Numbered from the stretch's first letter, positions 46,019 through 56,335 are shown. The stretch is 64,000 nucleotides of DNA from Aeribacillus composti (GCF_007827555.1 NZ_VISS01000016.1:1-64000); one strand, 5' to 3'. The notes: a model not told the origin generated them from the letters alone. A program made the numbers and translations.

Positions 46019-46780
46019 GTGCGCCATGCAATTGTTACGGCAGGCTCAAGAGGTCTTGGAAGAAAGGTGACCGAATTATTTTTGGAAAAGGGGTACAGCG
46101 TGACGGTCAGTTATCACAATAATCAAACAGGAGTTGAACAACTGCAGGAAAAATATGCTTCTATGCGCGACCGTTTGCTGTTTATACGATGTGATGTGAC
46201 GAAAAAGGAAGATTTAATTCGGCTGATTGATCAAACTTATCAGTGCTTTGGCCGTATTGACTGTTTAGTTAATAATGCGGGTCCGTATATATTTGAGAGG
46301 AAAAAGCTTGCTGATTATTCTGATCAGGAATGGTATGAAATGATTGAAGGAAATTTAAGCTCGGTGTTTCATTTAGTGAAACGAACAATCCCGATTATGA
46401 GGAAACAAAAGTATGGCCGAATCATTACCTACGGCTTCCAAGGTGCCGGGGATGCTTCAGGCTGGCTTCACCGCTCGGCGTTCAGCGCGGCTAAGACCGG
46501 ACTAGTCTCTTTGACAAAAACGATTGCTATTGAAGAGGCGGAAAACGGCATCACAGCAAATATGGTTTGTCCAGGAAACATTACGGCGGAAATGAAAGAG
46601 GCGACCATTGAAGAAGCTAGAAAACATATTGACGTGAACACGCCGATTGGAAGATCAGGTACAGGGGAAGATATCGCAAGAATTATAACCTTTTTGTGCG
46701 ATGAACAGTCAGATTTTATTACAGGCGCCATAATTGAAGCGACGGGAGCCGCTAATGTCATTCATCGATTTCATCAATAA
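46019..46780 (+). CDS. ytkK: Short-chain dehydrogenase-like protein YtkK
   Basis: 253 residues with a Rossmann fold: cofactor loop TAGSRGLGRKV (about residues 7-17) and VNNAGPYIF. The active-site Tyr of SDR enzymes (YxxxK) is replaced: the segment reads FSAAKTGL. The usual catalytic Ser strand also differs (ITYGFQGAG). The same change occurs in the YtkK sequence as I remember it, so it looks family-wide and not a local mutation; the protein may be a non-classical or inactive SDR. GTG start nine bases after GGGAGGA. Confidence 0.85.
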   Translation: MRHAIVTAGSRGLGRKVTELFLEKGYSVTVSYHNNQTGVEQLQEKYASMRDRLLFIRCDVTKKEDLIRLIDQTYQCFGRIDCLVNNAGPYIFERKKLADYSDQEWYEMIEGNLSSVFHLVKRTIPIMRKQKYGRIITYGFQGAGDASGWLHRSAFSAAKTGLVSLTKTIAIEEAENGITANMVCPGNITAEMKEATIEEARKHIDVNTPIGRSGTGEDIARIITFLCDEQSDFITGAIIEATGAANVIHRFHQ

Positions 46781-46782
46781 CG

Positions 46783-46796
46783 ATAAAACGTTTTCA
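46783..46796 (+). promoter_or_regulatory. Possible cre-like site upstream of ytkL
   Basis: ATAAAACGTTTTCA fits the core of the cre consensus (12 of 14), but lacks the leading TG. Weak evidence. Confidence 0.3.
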
Positions 46797-46849
46797 AAAG
46801 CATAAGTTTCCAGTAAAATGAAAGTAGATTCAAAAAGGAGGGGTTTTTT

Positions 46850-47530
46850 ATGAAGGTTTCCTTTCACGGTCATTCCATCGTTCAAATTGAAACAAATGGG
46901 AAAAACATTATCATTGATCCGTTCATTAATGGGAACGGGCAAACCGATTTGAAGGTAGAAGATGTGAAAGCAGATGTCATTTTGTTGACACACGGCCATA
47001 ATGATCATGTAGGGGATACGGTTGAGATTGCAAAAAGAAATGATTCGTTAGTCGTGGCGATTGCAGAGCTGGCTACATACTTGAGCTGGAAAGGGATTAA
47101 AACCCATGGAATGAGCATCGGGGGAGCATATGAGTTTGAGTTTGGAAAAGTAAAGCTGACTCAGGCTTTCCATGGCTCCAGCTATACGGAAGATAACCAA
47201 AACATTGTGTATACTGGCATGCCAGCAGGAATTTTGTTGACAACTGAGGACAAAACGATTTATCATGCAGGCGATACAGCATTGTTTTCTGATATGAAAT
47301 TAATTGGAGAACGCAATGAAATTGATTTAGCCTTTTTGCCGATTGGCGATAATTATACAATGGGGCCGGAGGATGCTCTTACAGCAGCAGAATGGATTCG
47401 AGCTAAAAAAGTCGTGCCGATTCATTACAACACGTTCCCAGTGATCCAGCAAAACCCTGAAGATTTTGTTTCCAAGCTTCCAGACGGTGTCGGTCTCCTA
47501 TTGAAACCAGGAGAAACAATCGAACTGTGA
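46850..47530 (+). CDS. ytkL: Metal-dependent hydrolase YtkL (UPF0173)
   Basis: 226 residues with the metallo-beta-lactamase fold: [12 protein letters not shown] (residues 45-56) supplies the metal ligands, and the later ones are in [13 protein letters not shown] and IHYNTFP. Its substrate is unknown. Strong AAAGGAGGGG before the ATG, own terminator. Confidence 0.92.
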   Translation: MKVSFHGHSIVQIETNGKNIIIDPFINGNGQTDLKVEDVKADVILLTHGHNDHVGDTVEIAKRNDSLVVAIAELATYLSWKGIKTHGMSIGGAYEFEFGKVKLTQAFHGSSYTEDNQNIVYTGMPAGILLTTEDKTIYHAGDTALFSDMKLIGERNEIDLAFLPIGDNYTMGPEDALTAAEWIRAKKVVPIHYNTFPVIQQNPEDFVSKLPDGVGLLLKPGETIEL

Positions 47531-47542
47531 GATTGTTGATGG

Positions 47543-47568
47543 ACGGCTTTTAGCCGTTCATTTTACGT
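47543..47568 (+). terminator. ytkL terminator
   Basis: GGACGGCT with AGCCGTTC around TTT, followed by a T-rich stretch. Confidence 0.6.
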
Positions 47569-47672
47569 ATTATGAGTTCCAAGCATTTGTTTGTTAAACA
47601 GTAAATTTTAGGAAAAAATAAGTAAATGTTTGAAGAATTTGCCAATCGTGTAACTTAAAAGGAGGGAAGAAA

Positions 47673-48992
47673 TTGGCGACAAAGCATGAACAAATTTTGA
47701 ACTATATTGAGTCTCTGCCCGTCGGAGATAAAATTTCTGTCAGACAAATTGCCAAAGTTATGAATGTCAGTGAAGGAACTGCCTATCGTGCGATTAAAGA
47801 TGCGGAAAATAAAGGCTTTGTCAGCACAATCGAAAGGGTCGGCACCATTCGAATTGAAAAAAAGAAAAAAGACAATATTGAAAAGCTGACATTTGCGGAG
47901 GTTGTCAATATTGTCGACGGACAAGTGTTAGGCGGCAGGGCCGGTCTTCATAAAACATTAAATAAATTCGTTATCGGCGCCATGAAATTGGAAGCGATGA
48001 TGAGATATACAGGTGCTGGAAACTTGCTCATTGTCGGCAACAGGACAAAAGCTCAGCAGTCGGCTTTGGAAGCAGGTGCCGCCGTTTTAATAACCGGGGG
48101 ATTTGACACAGATGATTATGTAAAAAAACTGGCGGATGAGCTCGAGCTCCCGATAATATCAACTAGCTACGATACTTTTACAGTGGCTACGATGATAAAC
48201 AGAGCGATATATGACCAGCTGATCAAAAAGGAAATCGTGTTAGTGGAAGACATTTTGACCCCATTAGAAAAAACTGTCACGTTAACCCCGAATGATCCGA
48301 TTGAACGCTGGTTTGAATACAACCGGCAAACTGGACACGGACGATTCCCGGTCATTGATCAAGGTTTGAAGGTTGTTGGAATTGTCACGGCAAAGGATAT
48401 TATGACGTCAGATCGAAAAACATCCATTGAAAAAGTGATGACAAAAAGCCCGATAACCGTTACAGGAAAAACATCTGTCGCTTCAGCTGCGCAAATAATG
48501 GTTTGGGAAGGAATTGAAGTATTGCCTGTTGTGGACGGAAACGGCCGCCTATCAGGTATGATTTCCAGACAGGACGTTTTAAAGGCTCTCCATTCAATTG
48601 AACGGCAGCCGCACACAGGTGAAAAAATTGATGACATCATCACGAGGCAGATGATCAATCTTTCTGATGAAGCAAAAGAATCAAACATTTTTAAATGTGA
48701 AGTAACACCGCAAATGACAAACCAGTTCGGTACCATTTCATACGGTGCCTTCACAACTCTAGTTACAGAAGCGGCCAATTATCATTTGAGACAGAAAAAG
48801 AAAGGCGAGCTTGTCGTTGAGAATATGACGATTTATTTTTTGAAACCTGTTCAAATGGAAAGTATGATTGAAATTCATCCGAAAATATTAGACGTGGGTC
48901 GAAAATTCGGGAAAATTGATGTGGAAGTATTCCACGAAAACACTTTAGTCGGCAAAGCTATGTTAATGGTGCAAATCATGGATCGTAATTAA
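47673..48992 (+). CDS. ytoI: CBS/DRTGG domain protein YtoI
   Basis: 439 residues of regulatory layout: a winged helix-turn-helix (about 1-60; VSEGTAYRAIKDAENKGFV), a DRTGG domain (about 70-180), a pair of CBS domains (about 195-312; GRFPVIDQGLKVVGIVT) likely to bind adenine nucleotides, and a C-terminal hot-dog fold (about 340-430). Its DNA target is unknown. TTG start behind GGAGGG. Confidence 0.9.
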   Translation: MATKHEQILNYIESLPVGDKISVRQIAKVMNVSEGTAYRAIKDAENKGFVSTIERVGTIRIEKKKKDNIEKLTFAEVVNIVDGQVLGGRAGLHKTLNKFVIGAMKLEAMMRYTGAGNLLIVGNRTKAQQSALEAGAAVLITGGFDTDDYVKKLADELELPIISTSYDTFTVATMINRAIYDQLIKKEIVLVEDILTPLEKTVTLTPNDPIERWFEYNRQTGHGRFPVIDQGLKVVGIVTAKDIMTSDRKTSIEKVMTKSPITVTGKTSVASAAQIMVWEGIEVLPVVDGNGRLSGMISRQDVLKALHSIERQPHTGEKIDDIITRQMINLSDEAKESNIFKCEVTPQMTNQFGTISYGAFTTLVTEAANYHLRQKKKGELVVENMTIYFLKPVQMESMIEIHPKILDVGRKFGKIDVEVFHENTLVGKAMLMVQIMDRN

Positions 48993-48996
48993 AAAA

Positions 48997-49030
48997 AGAC
49001 TGTCTGAAAAATAAGGACAGTCTCTCCCAT
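48997..49030. terminator. Terminator between ytoI and ytpI
   Basis: AGACTGTC (48997-49004) with GACAGTCT (49016-49023). Confidence 0.7.
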
Positions 49031-49039
49031 ATAATTTTC

Positions 49040-49339
49040 TTAGCGGGCATTTTCGCTTTCTTTGATTGCCAAAGGCAAATAATATTTGTAAGCTTTATAT
49101 CCTGCCCAAATGCTCAGACAACCTGTTATAATAAAAACAACACCGACGATGAGCGCAACAGTGGATCGGTTTAAAAACATTTGGTTTAATCCGAAAAAGA
49201 AGACAAACAATCCTAGAGAAATGCTAGATTTAGATGAAATCCAGCTTCTTTCCATCGGACGTTTCGTGCGAAAATATTTGATTTTGTAAAAAACATAAAA
49301 AGATAAAGAAATGACCGTTAGGATAGCTAAAACAGGCAT
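49040..49339 (-). CDS. ytpI: Membrane protein YtpI
   Basis: 99 residues with three hydrophobic segments and the RPMERSWISSKSSISLGLFV core of the YtpI family. Start at the ATG 49339, eight bases after GGAGG; the frame upstream of it is leader. Unknown function; position as in B. subtilis. Confidence 0.88.
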   Translation of the reverse strand: MPVLAILTVISLSFYVFYKIKYFRTKRPMERSWISSKSSISLGLFVFFFGLNQMFLNRSTVALIVGVVFIITGCLSIWAGYKAYKYYLPLAIKESENAR

Positions 49340-49427
49340 GATGTCAACCTCCATCTAAGTATCGTATATCATTTTACCATTAGTAAATGATGAAATAAAA
49401 CATTTATGATGATAAAGGAGAGCTGAA

Positions 49428-50366
49428 ATGAAACAACAGATTTTAAATGAAATAAAAGCATTCGATACGATTATTATACATAGACATGTCCGGCCGGATC
49501 CTGATGCATACGGTTCTCAGTGCGGGCTTGCGGAATTGTTAAAAGAATCGTTTCCTGAAAAAAACATATATGTAGTCGGCAACGATGAGCCTTCTTTAAC
49601 GTTTTTATACAAAATGGATGAAATTCAAGATGACGTCTATCAAGAAGCGCTCGTCATCGTATGTGACACAGCTAACCAAGAACGAATTTGCGATCAAAGA
49701 TATGATAAAGGGAAAAAATTGATCAAAATCGATCATCATCCAAATGAAGATCCTTATGGAGATATAGTCTGGGTAGACACATCTGCCAGCTCTGTCAGCG
49801 AAATGATTTATGAATTTTATCTATTTGGCAAAGATCAAGGCTTAACGTTATCGAAAAAAGCAGCCAGTCTCATTTATGCCGGAATTGTTGGGGATACAGG
49901 AAGATTTTTGTTTTCAAATACGACGAAAAAAACGTTCCAATATGCAAGCGAGATTATAGACTATGGGTTTTCATTTACGCAAATATACGACGAAATGTAT
50001 AAAACGAAACTTAATGTGGCGAAGCTGAACGGTTACGTCCTGCAAAATTTTGTTTTGACTGATTCAGGGGCCGCTTATATAAAGCTTCCAAAAGAACTAT
50101 TGGACGAATACCGCGTCACTCCTTCCGAAGCTTCACAGCTCGTCGGTGCTTTAGGAAATATTGAAGGGATCAAGGCGTGGGTGCTGTTTGTCGAGGAAAA
50201 CAACGAAATTCGGGTCAGATTCCGCTCGAAGGGAATCGTGATCAATGAGCTTGCAAAACGCTTTAAAGGCGGAGGCCATCCGCTTGCGGCCGGAGCTACG
50301 ATCGACAGCTGGGAAACTGCGGATCTAATCATTCAAGAGCTGGTCGCTTTATGTAAAGCATCTTAA
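49428..50366 (+). CDS. nrnA: Oligoribonuclease/pAp phosphatase NrnA (YtqI)
   Basis: 312 residues, DHH-DHHA1 architecture. Degrades 2-5-base RNAs and hydrolyses pAp to AMP. Metal motifs: IIHRHVRPDPDAYGSQ near the N-terminus, VCDTANQERI and IKIDHHPNEDPYGD (DHH), then the DHHA1 domain with FKGGGHPLAAG near the C-terminus. AAGGAGAG seven bases before the ATG. Confidence 0.95.
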   Translation: MKQQILNEIKAFDTIIIHRHVRPDPDAYGSQCGLAELLKESFPEKNIYVVGNDEPSLTFLYKMDEIQDDVYQEALVIVCDTANQERICDQRYDKGKKLIKIDHHPNEDPYGDIVWVDTSASSVSEMIYEFYLFGKDQGLTLSKKAASLIYAGIVGDTGRFLFSNTTKKTFQYASEIIDYGFSFTQIYDEMYKTKLNVAKLNGYVLQNFVLTDSGAAYIKLPKELLDEYRVTPSEASQLVGALGNIEGIKAWVLFVEENNEIRVRFRSKGIVINELAKRFKGGGHPLAAGATIDSWETADLIIQELVALCKAS

Positions 50367-50392
50367 GGAGGGCGCTTTTTCCCTCCTCATAA
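50366..50392. terminator. Terminator between nrnA and ytrI
   Basis: GGAGGG with CCCTCC around CGCTTTTT, usable from both converging genes. Confidence 0.65.
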
Positions 50393-50412
50393 TAGGAGAA
50401 AAGTTGCCATTA

Positions 50413-50916
50413 TTATTTGCTCAATTTCAATTCTACTTCAACAATAATGGTCGGTGTAATGACAAGCTCCACGACAGTAGCGTTGTATTCTTTGTCATCT
50501 ATTTTATATTTTCTATTTTCAATCGTTTTGGCAATTAAATGCCTTGTTTTCACAACACTGTCAATATCTTTTGCAATTAAATCAGCTAAATCGTTTTTGA
50601 TCGTATTTTCAATCGAATATTTCATTAATTCATCCAGCTTATATTTTTCCGCATTTTTAATTTCGATTTTGACATCCTGTACAGTCAATAATTCTAAGTT
50701 TCTCTTATTTAGCTCTTTGTAATCCCTCTGCCAAATTTGAATGTCATTTTTTAATTGTTCGATCGTTTCTTGCTGCGTTGAAATGATTTTTACTTGTTTT
50801 TCTTGGTAATAGCCAAAGGAATATAGAAAAAACCCCCAGCTAATAAGAGCTCCTACGGCAACTCCGGCAAAAAAACGCTGCCATGAAGGCTTTTTATAAT
50901 AAGGCGGGATTCTCAT
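50413..50916 (-). CDS. ytrI: Sporulation membrane protein YtrI
   Basis: 167 residues: a membrane anchor (about 16-34), coiled coil (about 35-75; QQETIEQLKNDIQIWQRDY) and a C-terminal domain. In B. subtilis ytrI and ytrH are sigma-E genes required for efficient sporulation, acting in the mother cell. The ATG 50916 overlaps the ytrH stop (ATGA), so translation is coupled. Confidence 0.88.
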   Translation of the reverse strand: MRIPPYYKKPSWQRFFAGVAVGALISWGFFLYSFGYYQEKQVKIISTQQETIEQLKNDIQIWQRDYKELNKRNLELLTVQDVKIEIKNAEKYKLDELMKYSIENTIKNDLADLIAKDIDSVVKTRHLIAKTIENRKYKIDDKEYNATVVELVITPTIIVEVELKLSK

Positions 50917-51251
50917 TGCGAAACATGCTCCTGTGTGAACCAAGAGATTAAGAGCCAGCCTGTTTGAGAACCACCCATGGCGGAAATGATTAACAAAATC
51001 TGTTTCACAATGTCCTTTGTCGCTCCTTCAAAAATCCCTCGTTCAAAGCTGTAAAACGCATCAAACGTCCCTCCAATAGCTGCAACAAGAGCCCAAATTT
51101 TCAATTTGTTTGCCATTCTGAAAATGGAGGTGAGAGGAGCATCGCCTGTAATATATGCGCCAATACCGCCGATTAACGAGCCGCCGAAAATGACTCCTAA
51201 CGCAATAAAATACACTTTAATAAAGGTTGCAATAAAAGTATCTGTTTCCAT
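50913..51251 (-). CDS. ytrH: Sporulation membrane protein YtrH
   Basis: 112 residues with three membrane segments (IALGVIFGGSLIGGIGAYI; LKIWALVAAIGGTFDAF; a C-terminal one), typical of the YtrH family. Start at ATG 51251, seven bases after GGTGG. First gene of the ytrHI operon, divergent from dnaE. Confidence 0.9.
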   Translation of the reverse strand: METDTFIATFIKVYFIALGVIFGGSLIGGIGAYITGDAPLTSIFRMANKLKIWALVAAIGGTFDAFYSFERGIFEGATKDIVKQILLIISAMGGSQTGWLLISWFTQEHVSQ

Positions 51252-51464
51252 TGAGCTTCCACCATCCTTTCTTCCGTTCATTGGTGAAATATGATTATAA
51301 TAAACTTGCTAAATAGCCGGTTTCAGCAAGCAGTGAAAAGGCTTGTTTTATTCTCTTTCTTTATATGTATATGGATGGGAAGATAAAAGTATGAAGTTTG
51401 TCTTTCATTGAAAACAATGACTATAATTGTTTTAAGAAATCATTGAAAAAAGGTGGGGTCTTCA

Positions 51465-54400
51465 TTGCCTTTTGTTCACCTACAAGTGAAGAGCGCCTAT
51501 AGTTTGCTGACTAGTGCTGCGGGATTGGACAAGCTTGTCCGCTATGCGAAAAAAACTGGTCAAACAGCTCTAGCCTTGACAGACCATCATGTCATGTATG
51601 GAGCGCTCTCTTTTTATAAAATTTGTAAAGAACACGGGATTAAACCGATTTTCGGTTTAACTGCTACCGTTATCATAAAAAACGAACCGTATCCTTTTGT
51701 TTTGCTTGCTAAAAATAACAGCGGATACCGCAATTTGCTTAAATTAAGCAGTTTGCTGCAAACAAAGTTTCCGAAAGGACTTCCGCTTTCTTTTTTTAAA
51801 CAATACAGCAGGGATCTTTTTGTGATCACACCTGGCAGACAAGGCTTGATTGAGCAGCTGCTTATAAACGGACAGATTGCAGAGGCAGGAAAAGCGGTGG
51901 AGTTTTTTCAAAGCATGCTCGATCCCAATTCTTTTTACATATCCTTACAAAATCACGGCTTGCCGGAAGAGCAGCAATTAAATGAAAAAATTGCGGAGCT
52001 GAGAGAAACGATCAAAGTTCCGATTGTCGCAACGAACGATGTTTTATATGTTGAAAAGGATGATGCATTTGCACACCGCTGTTTGCTGGCGATTAAAGAC
52101 GGAACGACTGTAGAAGAACAAGACGCAGCGTTTGCTTGCGAATATTATTTAAAATCCCCGGCGGAAATGATAAACAATTTCGCGAACTTTCCTGATTCCA
52201 TTGAGAATACTGTTCGGATCGCCTCCGAATGCCATGTTGAAATAGAATTAGGCAAAACAAAATTGCCTAAATACCCCTTTTCTGGAGGATTGAGCAGCGA
52301 TGATTTTCTTGAACAGCTGTGCTTTGAAGGATTAAGAAAAAAAGTAACATCCCCTTCGGACGAGTATGTCAAAAGGCTTTCGTATGAGCTGTCTGTTATA
52401 AAAAAAATGAATTTTAGCGATTATTTTTTAATCGTTTGGGATTTTATGAAATACGCGCATGAAAAAGGTATTGTAACCGGTCCAGGCCGCGGTTCAGCAG
52501 CCGGCTCTTTAGTGGCATATGTACTAGATATTACGAATGTAGATCCAATTCGCTATAATCTATTGTTTGAGCGTTTTTTAAATCCTGAACGTGTTTCTAT
52601 GCCAGATATCGATATTGATTTTCCGGATACAAGACGGGATGAAATGATTGAATATGTTGCGCGAAAATACGGAAAAGGGCATGTGGCTCAAATCATCACT
52701 TTCGGTACTTTTGCGGCCAAAGCTGCTATTCGAGATGTGGCAAAAGCGCTTGGAGCTTCGAATAAAGAGGTGGATGTGCTCGCAAAGCACATACCTTCAA
52801 AGCTTGGAATTACTTTAAGAGAAGCATTTGAACAATCGGCAGCATTTCGAAACATCCTTCATTCAATGGAAAAAGGAAAGGAAATTTTTGAAACGGCTTT
52901 AAAGCTGGAAGGCTTGCCACGCCATGTATCGACGCATGCTGCGGGAGTGGTGCTAAGCGATTATCCGCTGACTGAAGTCATTCCGATTCAAAATGGTCAT
53001 CACAATATATATTTAACACAATATTCAATGGATTTTTTAGAAGAAATCGGGCTGTTGAAAATCGATTTTTTAGGTCTGCGAAATTTAACGTTAATAGAAG
53101 ATATCAAACGTTTAATTGAACGTTACGAGGGAACAAAGCTCTCTGTTCACTTTACAAATTATGATGATGAAAAAACGTTTTCCCTTTTATCGGAAGGAAA
53201 TACGACAGGTGTGTTCCAATTTGAGTCAGAAGGAATGAGGAAAGTTTTACAAAAGCTAAAACCTACTAATTTGGAAGATTTGGTTGCGGTTAATGCTTTG
53301 TATCGTCCAGGACCGATGGAAAACATTCCTGTCTATATCGAACGGAAGCACGGCCGGATGCCGGTAGAATATTTGCATAAAGATTTGCAGCCTATTTTAG
53401 AAAAGACATACGGAGTCATTGTGTATCAAGAGCAAATAATGGAAATCGCAGCGAAAATGGCCGGTTTTTCGTTAGGGGAAGCAGACCTGTTGAGACGAGC
53501 CGTCGGCAAAAAAATTAAAACGATTTTGGATGAAAACAGAAATCGCTTTATTATAGGTTGTTTAAAAAAAGGATACGACGAAAAAACCGCGAATAAAGTA
53601 TACGATCTCATTGTTAAATTTGCCAACTACGGTTTTAACCGCAGCCACGCTGTTGCCTACAGCATGATTGCCTATCAGCTTGCTTATTTAAAAGCCCACT
53701 ATCCTTTATATTTTATGGCTGCGTTAATGTCGAGCATCGGAGGAAATCAAGAAAAATTAGCGCAATATGTTCGAGAAGCTTCAGAAATGGGAATTACAAT
53801 CCTGCCGCCGTCCATTCATAAAAGCGGTTTTTCTTTTTTAGTGGAAAACGGATCTATCCGATTCGGACTTGCCTCGATTAAAAATGTTGGCATTGCCGCC
53901 ATGAAAGAAATTGCAAAGGAAAGAAAAAAGAAGCCTTTTGAAGATTTGTTTGATTTTTGTATCAGGATGTCTTCAAAGGCAGTCAATCGCCGAACAATAG
54001 AAGCGCTCATTTTTTCTGGTGCGATGGATGATTTTGGGCAAGATCGGGCAACGTTGCTTGCTAGTATTGATGTTGCGCTCGAGCATGCAGAATTGTTCAA
54101 AATGGATGAAAAAGAGCAAATCGTTTTTCCGCTTGACGATCTTGCTGCGATTAAACCAAAGTATGTGGAAGTGGAACCGTTCACCATTGAAGAAAAATTA
54201 AAATTCGAAAAGGAAACATTAGGATTTTATTTATCAAGCCATCCGATTCAGCCTTACGATTCGGTTTTGAAGCAGCTGGGGGCAGTTCGATTAATGGATT
54301 TATCGCAATGGATTGAAAAAAAAGTTCATGTGGGCGCGTATGTGACGAACGTAAAGGCAATTCGCACAAAAAGCGGCCAGGCGATGGCTTTTCTCAATAT

Positions 54401-54803
54401 AAGCGATCAAAGCGGGGATGTAGAAGCGGTCTTGTTTCCTAATGAATACGCAAAGTTCAGCGGAAAAATAAAGAAAGGGAATGTATATTTGTTGACCGGA
54501 AAACCGGAAATTAGAAATGAACATGTTCAATATATAATTCAAGACGTAAAAGACATCTCGGAATTTAAACGGCAGCGTGCTTTATTTTTAAAAATTGCAG
54601 ATGAAGCATCAGAGAAACAAAAGCTTCTCGAAATAAAAAAAGTATTGCAGGATTATCCAGGCAGCATACCTGTATTTATTTACCATGAACGAAAAAAGAA
54701 AGCGGTCAAGCTTCCCGAAACATTTGGTGTACAACCGTCTGAACAATGTTTGAATCGATTGCGGGCATTGCTCGGAGAAAGGAATGTCGCCTTGAGAGAA
54801 TAA
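51465..54803 (+). CDS. dnaE: DNA polymerase III subunit alpha DnaE
   Basis: 1,112 residues. In Bacilli DnaE extends RNA primers on the lagging strand before handing over to PolC. N-terminal PHP domain (LQVKSAYSLLTSAAG), the polymerase core with the catalytic acidic motif MPDIDIDFPDTRRDE, GPGRGSAAGSLVAY, the tandem helix-hairpin-helix region, and a C-terminal OB fold. I choose the TTG 51465 (eight bases after AAAGGTGG), which gives MPFVHLQV like other DnaE; the GTG at 51453 lies in the ribosome binding site. Confidence 0.96.
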   Translation: MPFVHLQVKSAYSLLTSAAGLDKLVRYAKKTGQTALALTDHHVMYGALSFYKICKEHGIKPIFGLTATVIIKNEPYPFVLLAKNNSGYRNLLKLSSLLQTKFPKGLPLSFFKQYSRDLFVITPGRQGLIEQLLINGQIAEAGKAVEFFQSMLDPNSFYISLQNHGLPEEQQLNEKIAELRETIKVPIVATNDVLYVEKDDAFAHRCLLAIKDGTTVEEQDAAFACEYYLKSPAEMINNFANFPDSIENTVRIASECHVEIELGKTKLPKYPFSGGLSSDDFLEQLCFEGLRKKVTSPSDEYVKRLSYELSVIKKMNFSDYFLIVWDFMKYAHEKGIVTGPGRGSAAGSLVAYVLDITNVDPIRYNLLFERFLNPERVSMPDIDIDFPDTRRDEMIEYVARKYGKGHVAQIITFGTFAAKAAIRDVAKALGASNKEVDVLAKHIPSKLGITLREAFEQSAAFRNILHSMEKGKEIFETALKLEGLPRHVSTHAAGVVLSDYPLTEVIPIQNGHHNIYLTQYSMDFLEEIGLLKIDFLGLRNLTLIEDIKRLIERYEGTKLSVHFTNYDDEKTFSLLSEGNTTGVFQFESEGMRKVLQKLKPTNLEDLVAVNALYRPGPMENIPVYIERKHGRMPVEYLHKDLQPILEKTYGVIVYQEQIMEIAAKMAGFSLGEADLLRRAVGKKIKTILDENRNRFIIGCLKKGYDEKTANKVYDLIVKFANYGFNRSHAVAYSMIAYQLAYLKAHYPLYFMAALMSSIGGNQEKLAQYVREASEMGITILPPSIHKSGFSFLVENGSIRFGLASIKNVGIAAMKEIAKERKKKPFEDLFDFCIRMSSKAVNRRTIEALIFSGAMDDFGQDRATLLASIDVALEHAELFKMDEKEQIVFPLDDLAAIKPKYVEVEPFTIEEKLKFEKETLGFYLSSHPIQPYDSVLKQLGAVRLMDLSQWIEKKVHVGAYVTNVKAIRTKSGQAMAFLNISDQSGDVEAVLFPNEYAKFSGKIKKGNVYLLTGKPEIRNEHVQYIIQDVKDISEFKRQRALFLKIADEASEKQKLLEIKKVLQDYPGSIPVFIYHERKKKAVKLPETFGVQPSEQCLNRLRALLGERNVALRE

Positions 54804-54910
54804 ACATGTCTTTTTCTTTACAACGGATTGCATGTATAATATTTTAGAAATATCTAAAAAGTGGTCTTTCCATTTTGACGATTATCCATGTTGTTAAGGA
54901 GTGATAAAGG

Positions 54911-56143
54911 TTGTCATTAAGAGAAGAAGCATTACATATTCATAGTGTTCAGAAGGGAAAACTTGAAACAAAATCAAAAATTCCGGTAAGAAATGCAAAA
55001 GATTTAAGTTTAGCATACTCTCCTGGAGTGGCTGAGCCGTGCAAGGCAATTTATGATGATAAAAGCAAAGTGTATGAGTATACGATGAAGGGGAATATGG
55101 TGGCGGTTGTCTCTGATGGAACAGCCGTTTTAGGGCTTGGAAACATCGGACCGGAGGCAGCTCTCCCTGTCATGGAAGGAAAAGCTGTTTTATTTAAAAG
55201 CTTTGCAGGTGTCGATGCGTTTCCGATTTGTATAGATACGACAGATGTGGAAAAAATTATTGAGACAGTAAAGCTTCTTGAGCCGACTTTTGGCGGCATA
55301 AACTTGGAAGATATTGCCGCACCAAATTGCTTCGAAATTGAAGAGCGTTTAAAAAAGGAAACGAACATTCCGATTTTCCATGACGATCAACACGGAACCG
55401 CCATTGTAACTGTCGCTGGTTTATTAAATGCATTGAAGCTGGTCGGCAAAGAGATGTCAAATATTAAAGTTGTCGCAAACGGAGCAGGAGCGGCTGGAAT
55501 AGCTATTATAAAATTATTATATCGCTATGGTGTTCGTGACATTATTTTGTGCGATTCAAAAGGAGCCATTTTCGATGGACGCCCTTACGGAATGAACAGC
55601 ATAAAAGCTGAAGTGGCTAAATATACAAATCATGATCGCTTAGAGGGCTCTTTGGCCGATGTAATCGAAGGAGCGGATGTTTTTATCGGTGTGTCAGTCG
55701 CAGGAGCACTAACAAAAGAAATGGTAAAATTAATGGCGGATAATCCGATCATTTTCGCTATGGCCAATCCAGATCCGGAAATTATGCCTGACGATGCGAA
55801 AGAAGCTGGAGCAAAAGTCATTGGAACAGGACGTTCAGATTTCCCTAACCAGGTGAATAACGTTTTAGCATTTCCAGGGATTTTCCGTGGAGCATTGGAT
55901 GTAAGAGCAACACATATAAATGAACAGATGAAAATGGCTGCTGCTGAAGCGATTGCTTCTCTTATTAAGGAAGATGAGCTTCGTCCAGATTATGTTATTC
56001 CGGCGCCGTTTGATCCAAGGGTTGCACCATGTGTTGCTGCAGCTGTTGCGAAAACGGCAATGGAAACAGGTGTTGCACGCATAAAAGTAGATCCGGAAGA
56101 AGTTGCGGAAAAAACAAGAAAGCTTGCTATTATTGGAAAATAA
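54911..56143 (+). CDS. ytsJ: NADP-dependent malic enzyme
   Basis: 410 residues. Decarboxylates malate to pyruvate, producing NADPH. N-terminal malic domain with YSPGVAEPCKAI and TDGTAVLGLGNIGP-type sequence (here SDGTAVLGLGNIGP), then FHDDQHGTAIV and the Rossmann loop NGAGAAGIAI. TTG start nine bases after AAGGAG. Its place next to accDA suits its role as NADPH source for fatty-acid synthesis. Confidence 0.95.
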   Translation: MSLREEALHIHSVQKGKLETKSKIPVRNAKDLSLAYSPGVAEPCKAIYDDKSKVYEYTMKGNMVAVVSDGTAVLGLGNIGPEAALPVMEGKAVLFKSFAGVDAFPICIDTTDVEKIIETVKLLEPTFGGINLEDIAAPNCFEIEERLKKETNIPIFHDDQHGTAIVTVAGLLNALKLVGKEMSNIKVVANGAGAAGIAIIKLLYRYGVRDIILCDSKGAIFDGRPYGMNSIKAEVAKYTNHDRLEGSLADVIEGADVFIGVSVAGALTKEMVKLMADNPIIFAMANPDPEIMPDDAKEAGAKVIGTGRSDFPNQVNNVLAFPGIFRGALDVRATHINEQMKMAAAEAIASLIKEDELRPDYVIPAPFDPRVAPCVAAAVAKTAMETGVARIKVDPEEVAEKTRKLAIIGK

Positions 56144-56335
56144 AAGCGGCTACAAATGGCGAAAGAATGAGAAACCTCTCTTCTCTGCTGTTGGGAGAAA
56201 GAAAAATATGATATATTTATAATATTTGAATACCTCTCAAAAGATATAGGAAGAAGATCCGGAAGATTTAAGATTGATTGAAGGTGTCATCCCTTGCAAT
56301 GAAGACATTATTCAGCCAAAAAGGGAGGTTCTATT
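56144..56335. other. ytsJ-accD spacer with a possible gene remnant
   Basis: No gene. A 29-codon open stretch (from about 56247) reads [20 protein letters not shown] and ends in a TGA that overlaps the accD TTG start, the layout of a translationally coupled upstream gene. A stop directly precedes it. It may be the tail of a lost gene. Confidence 0.35.
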
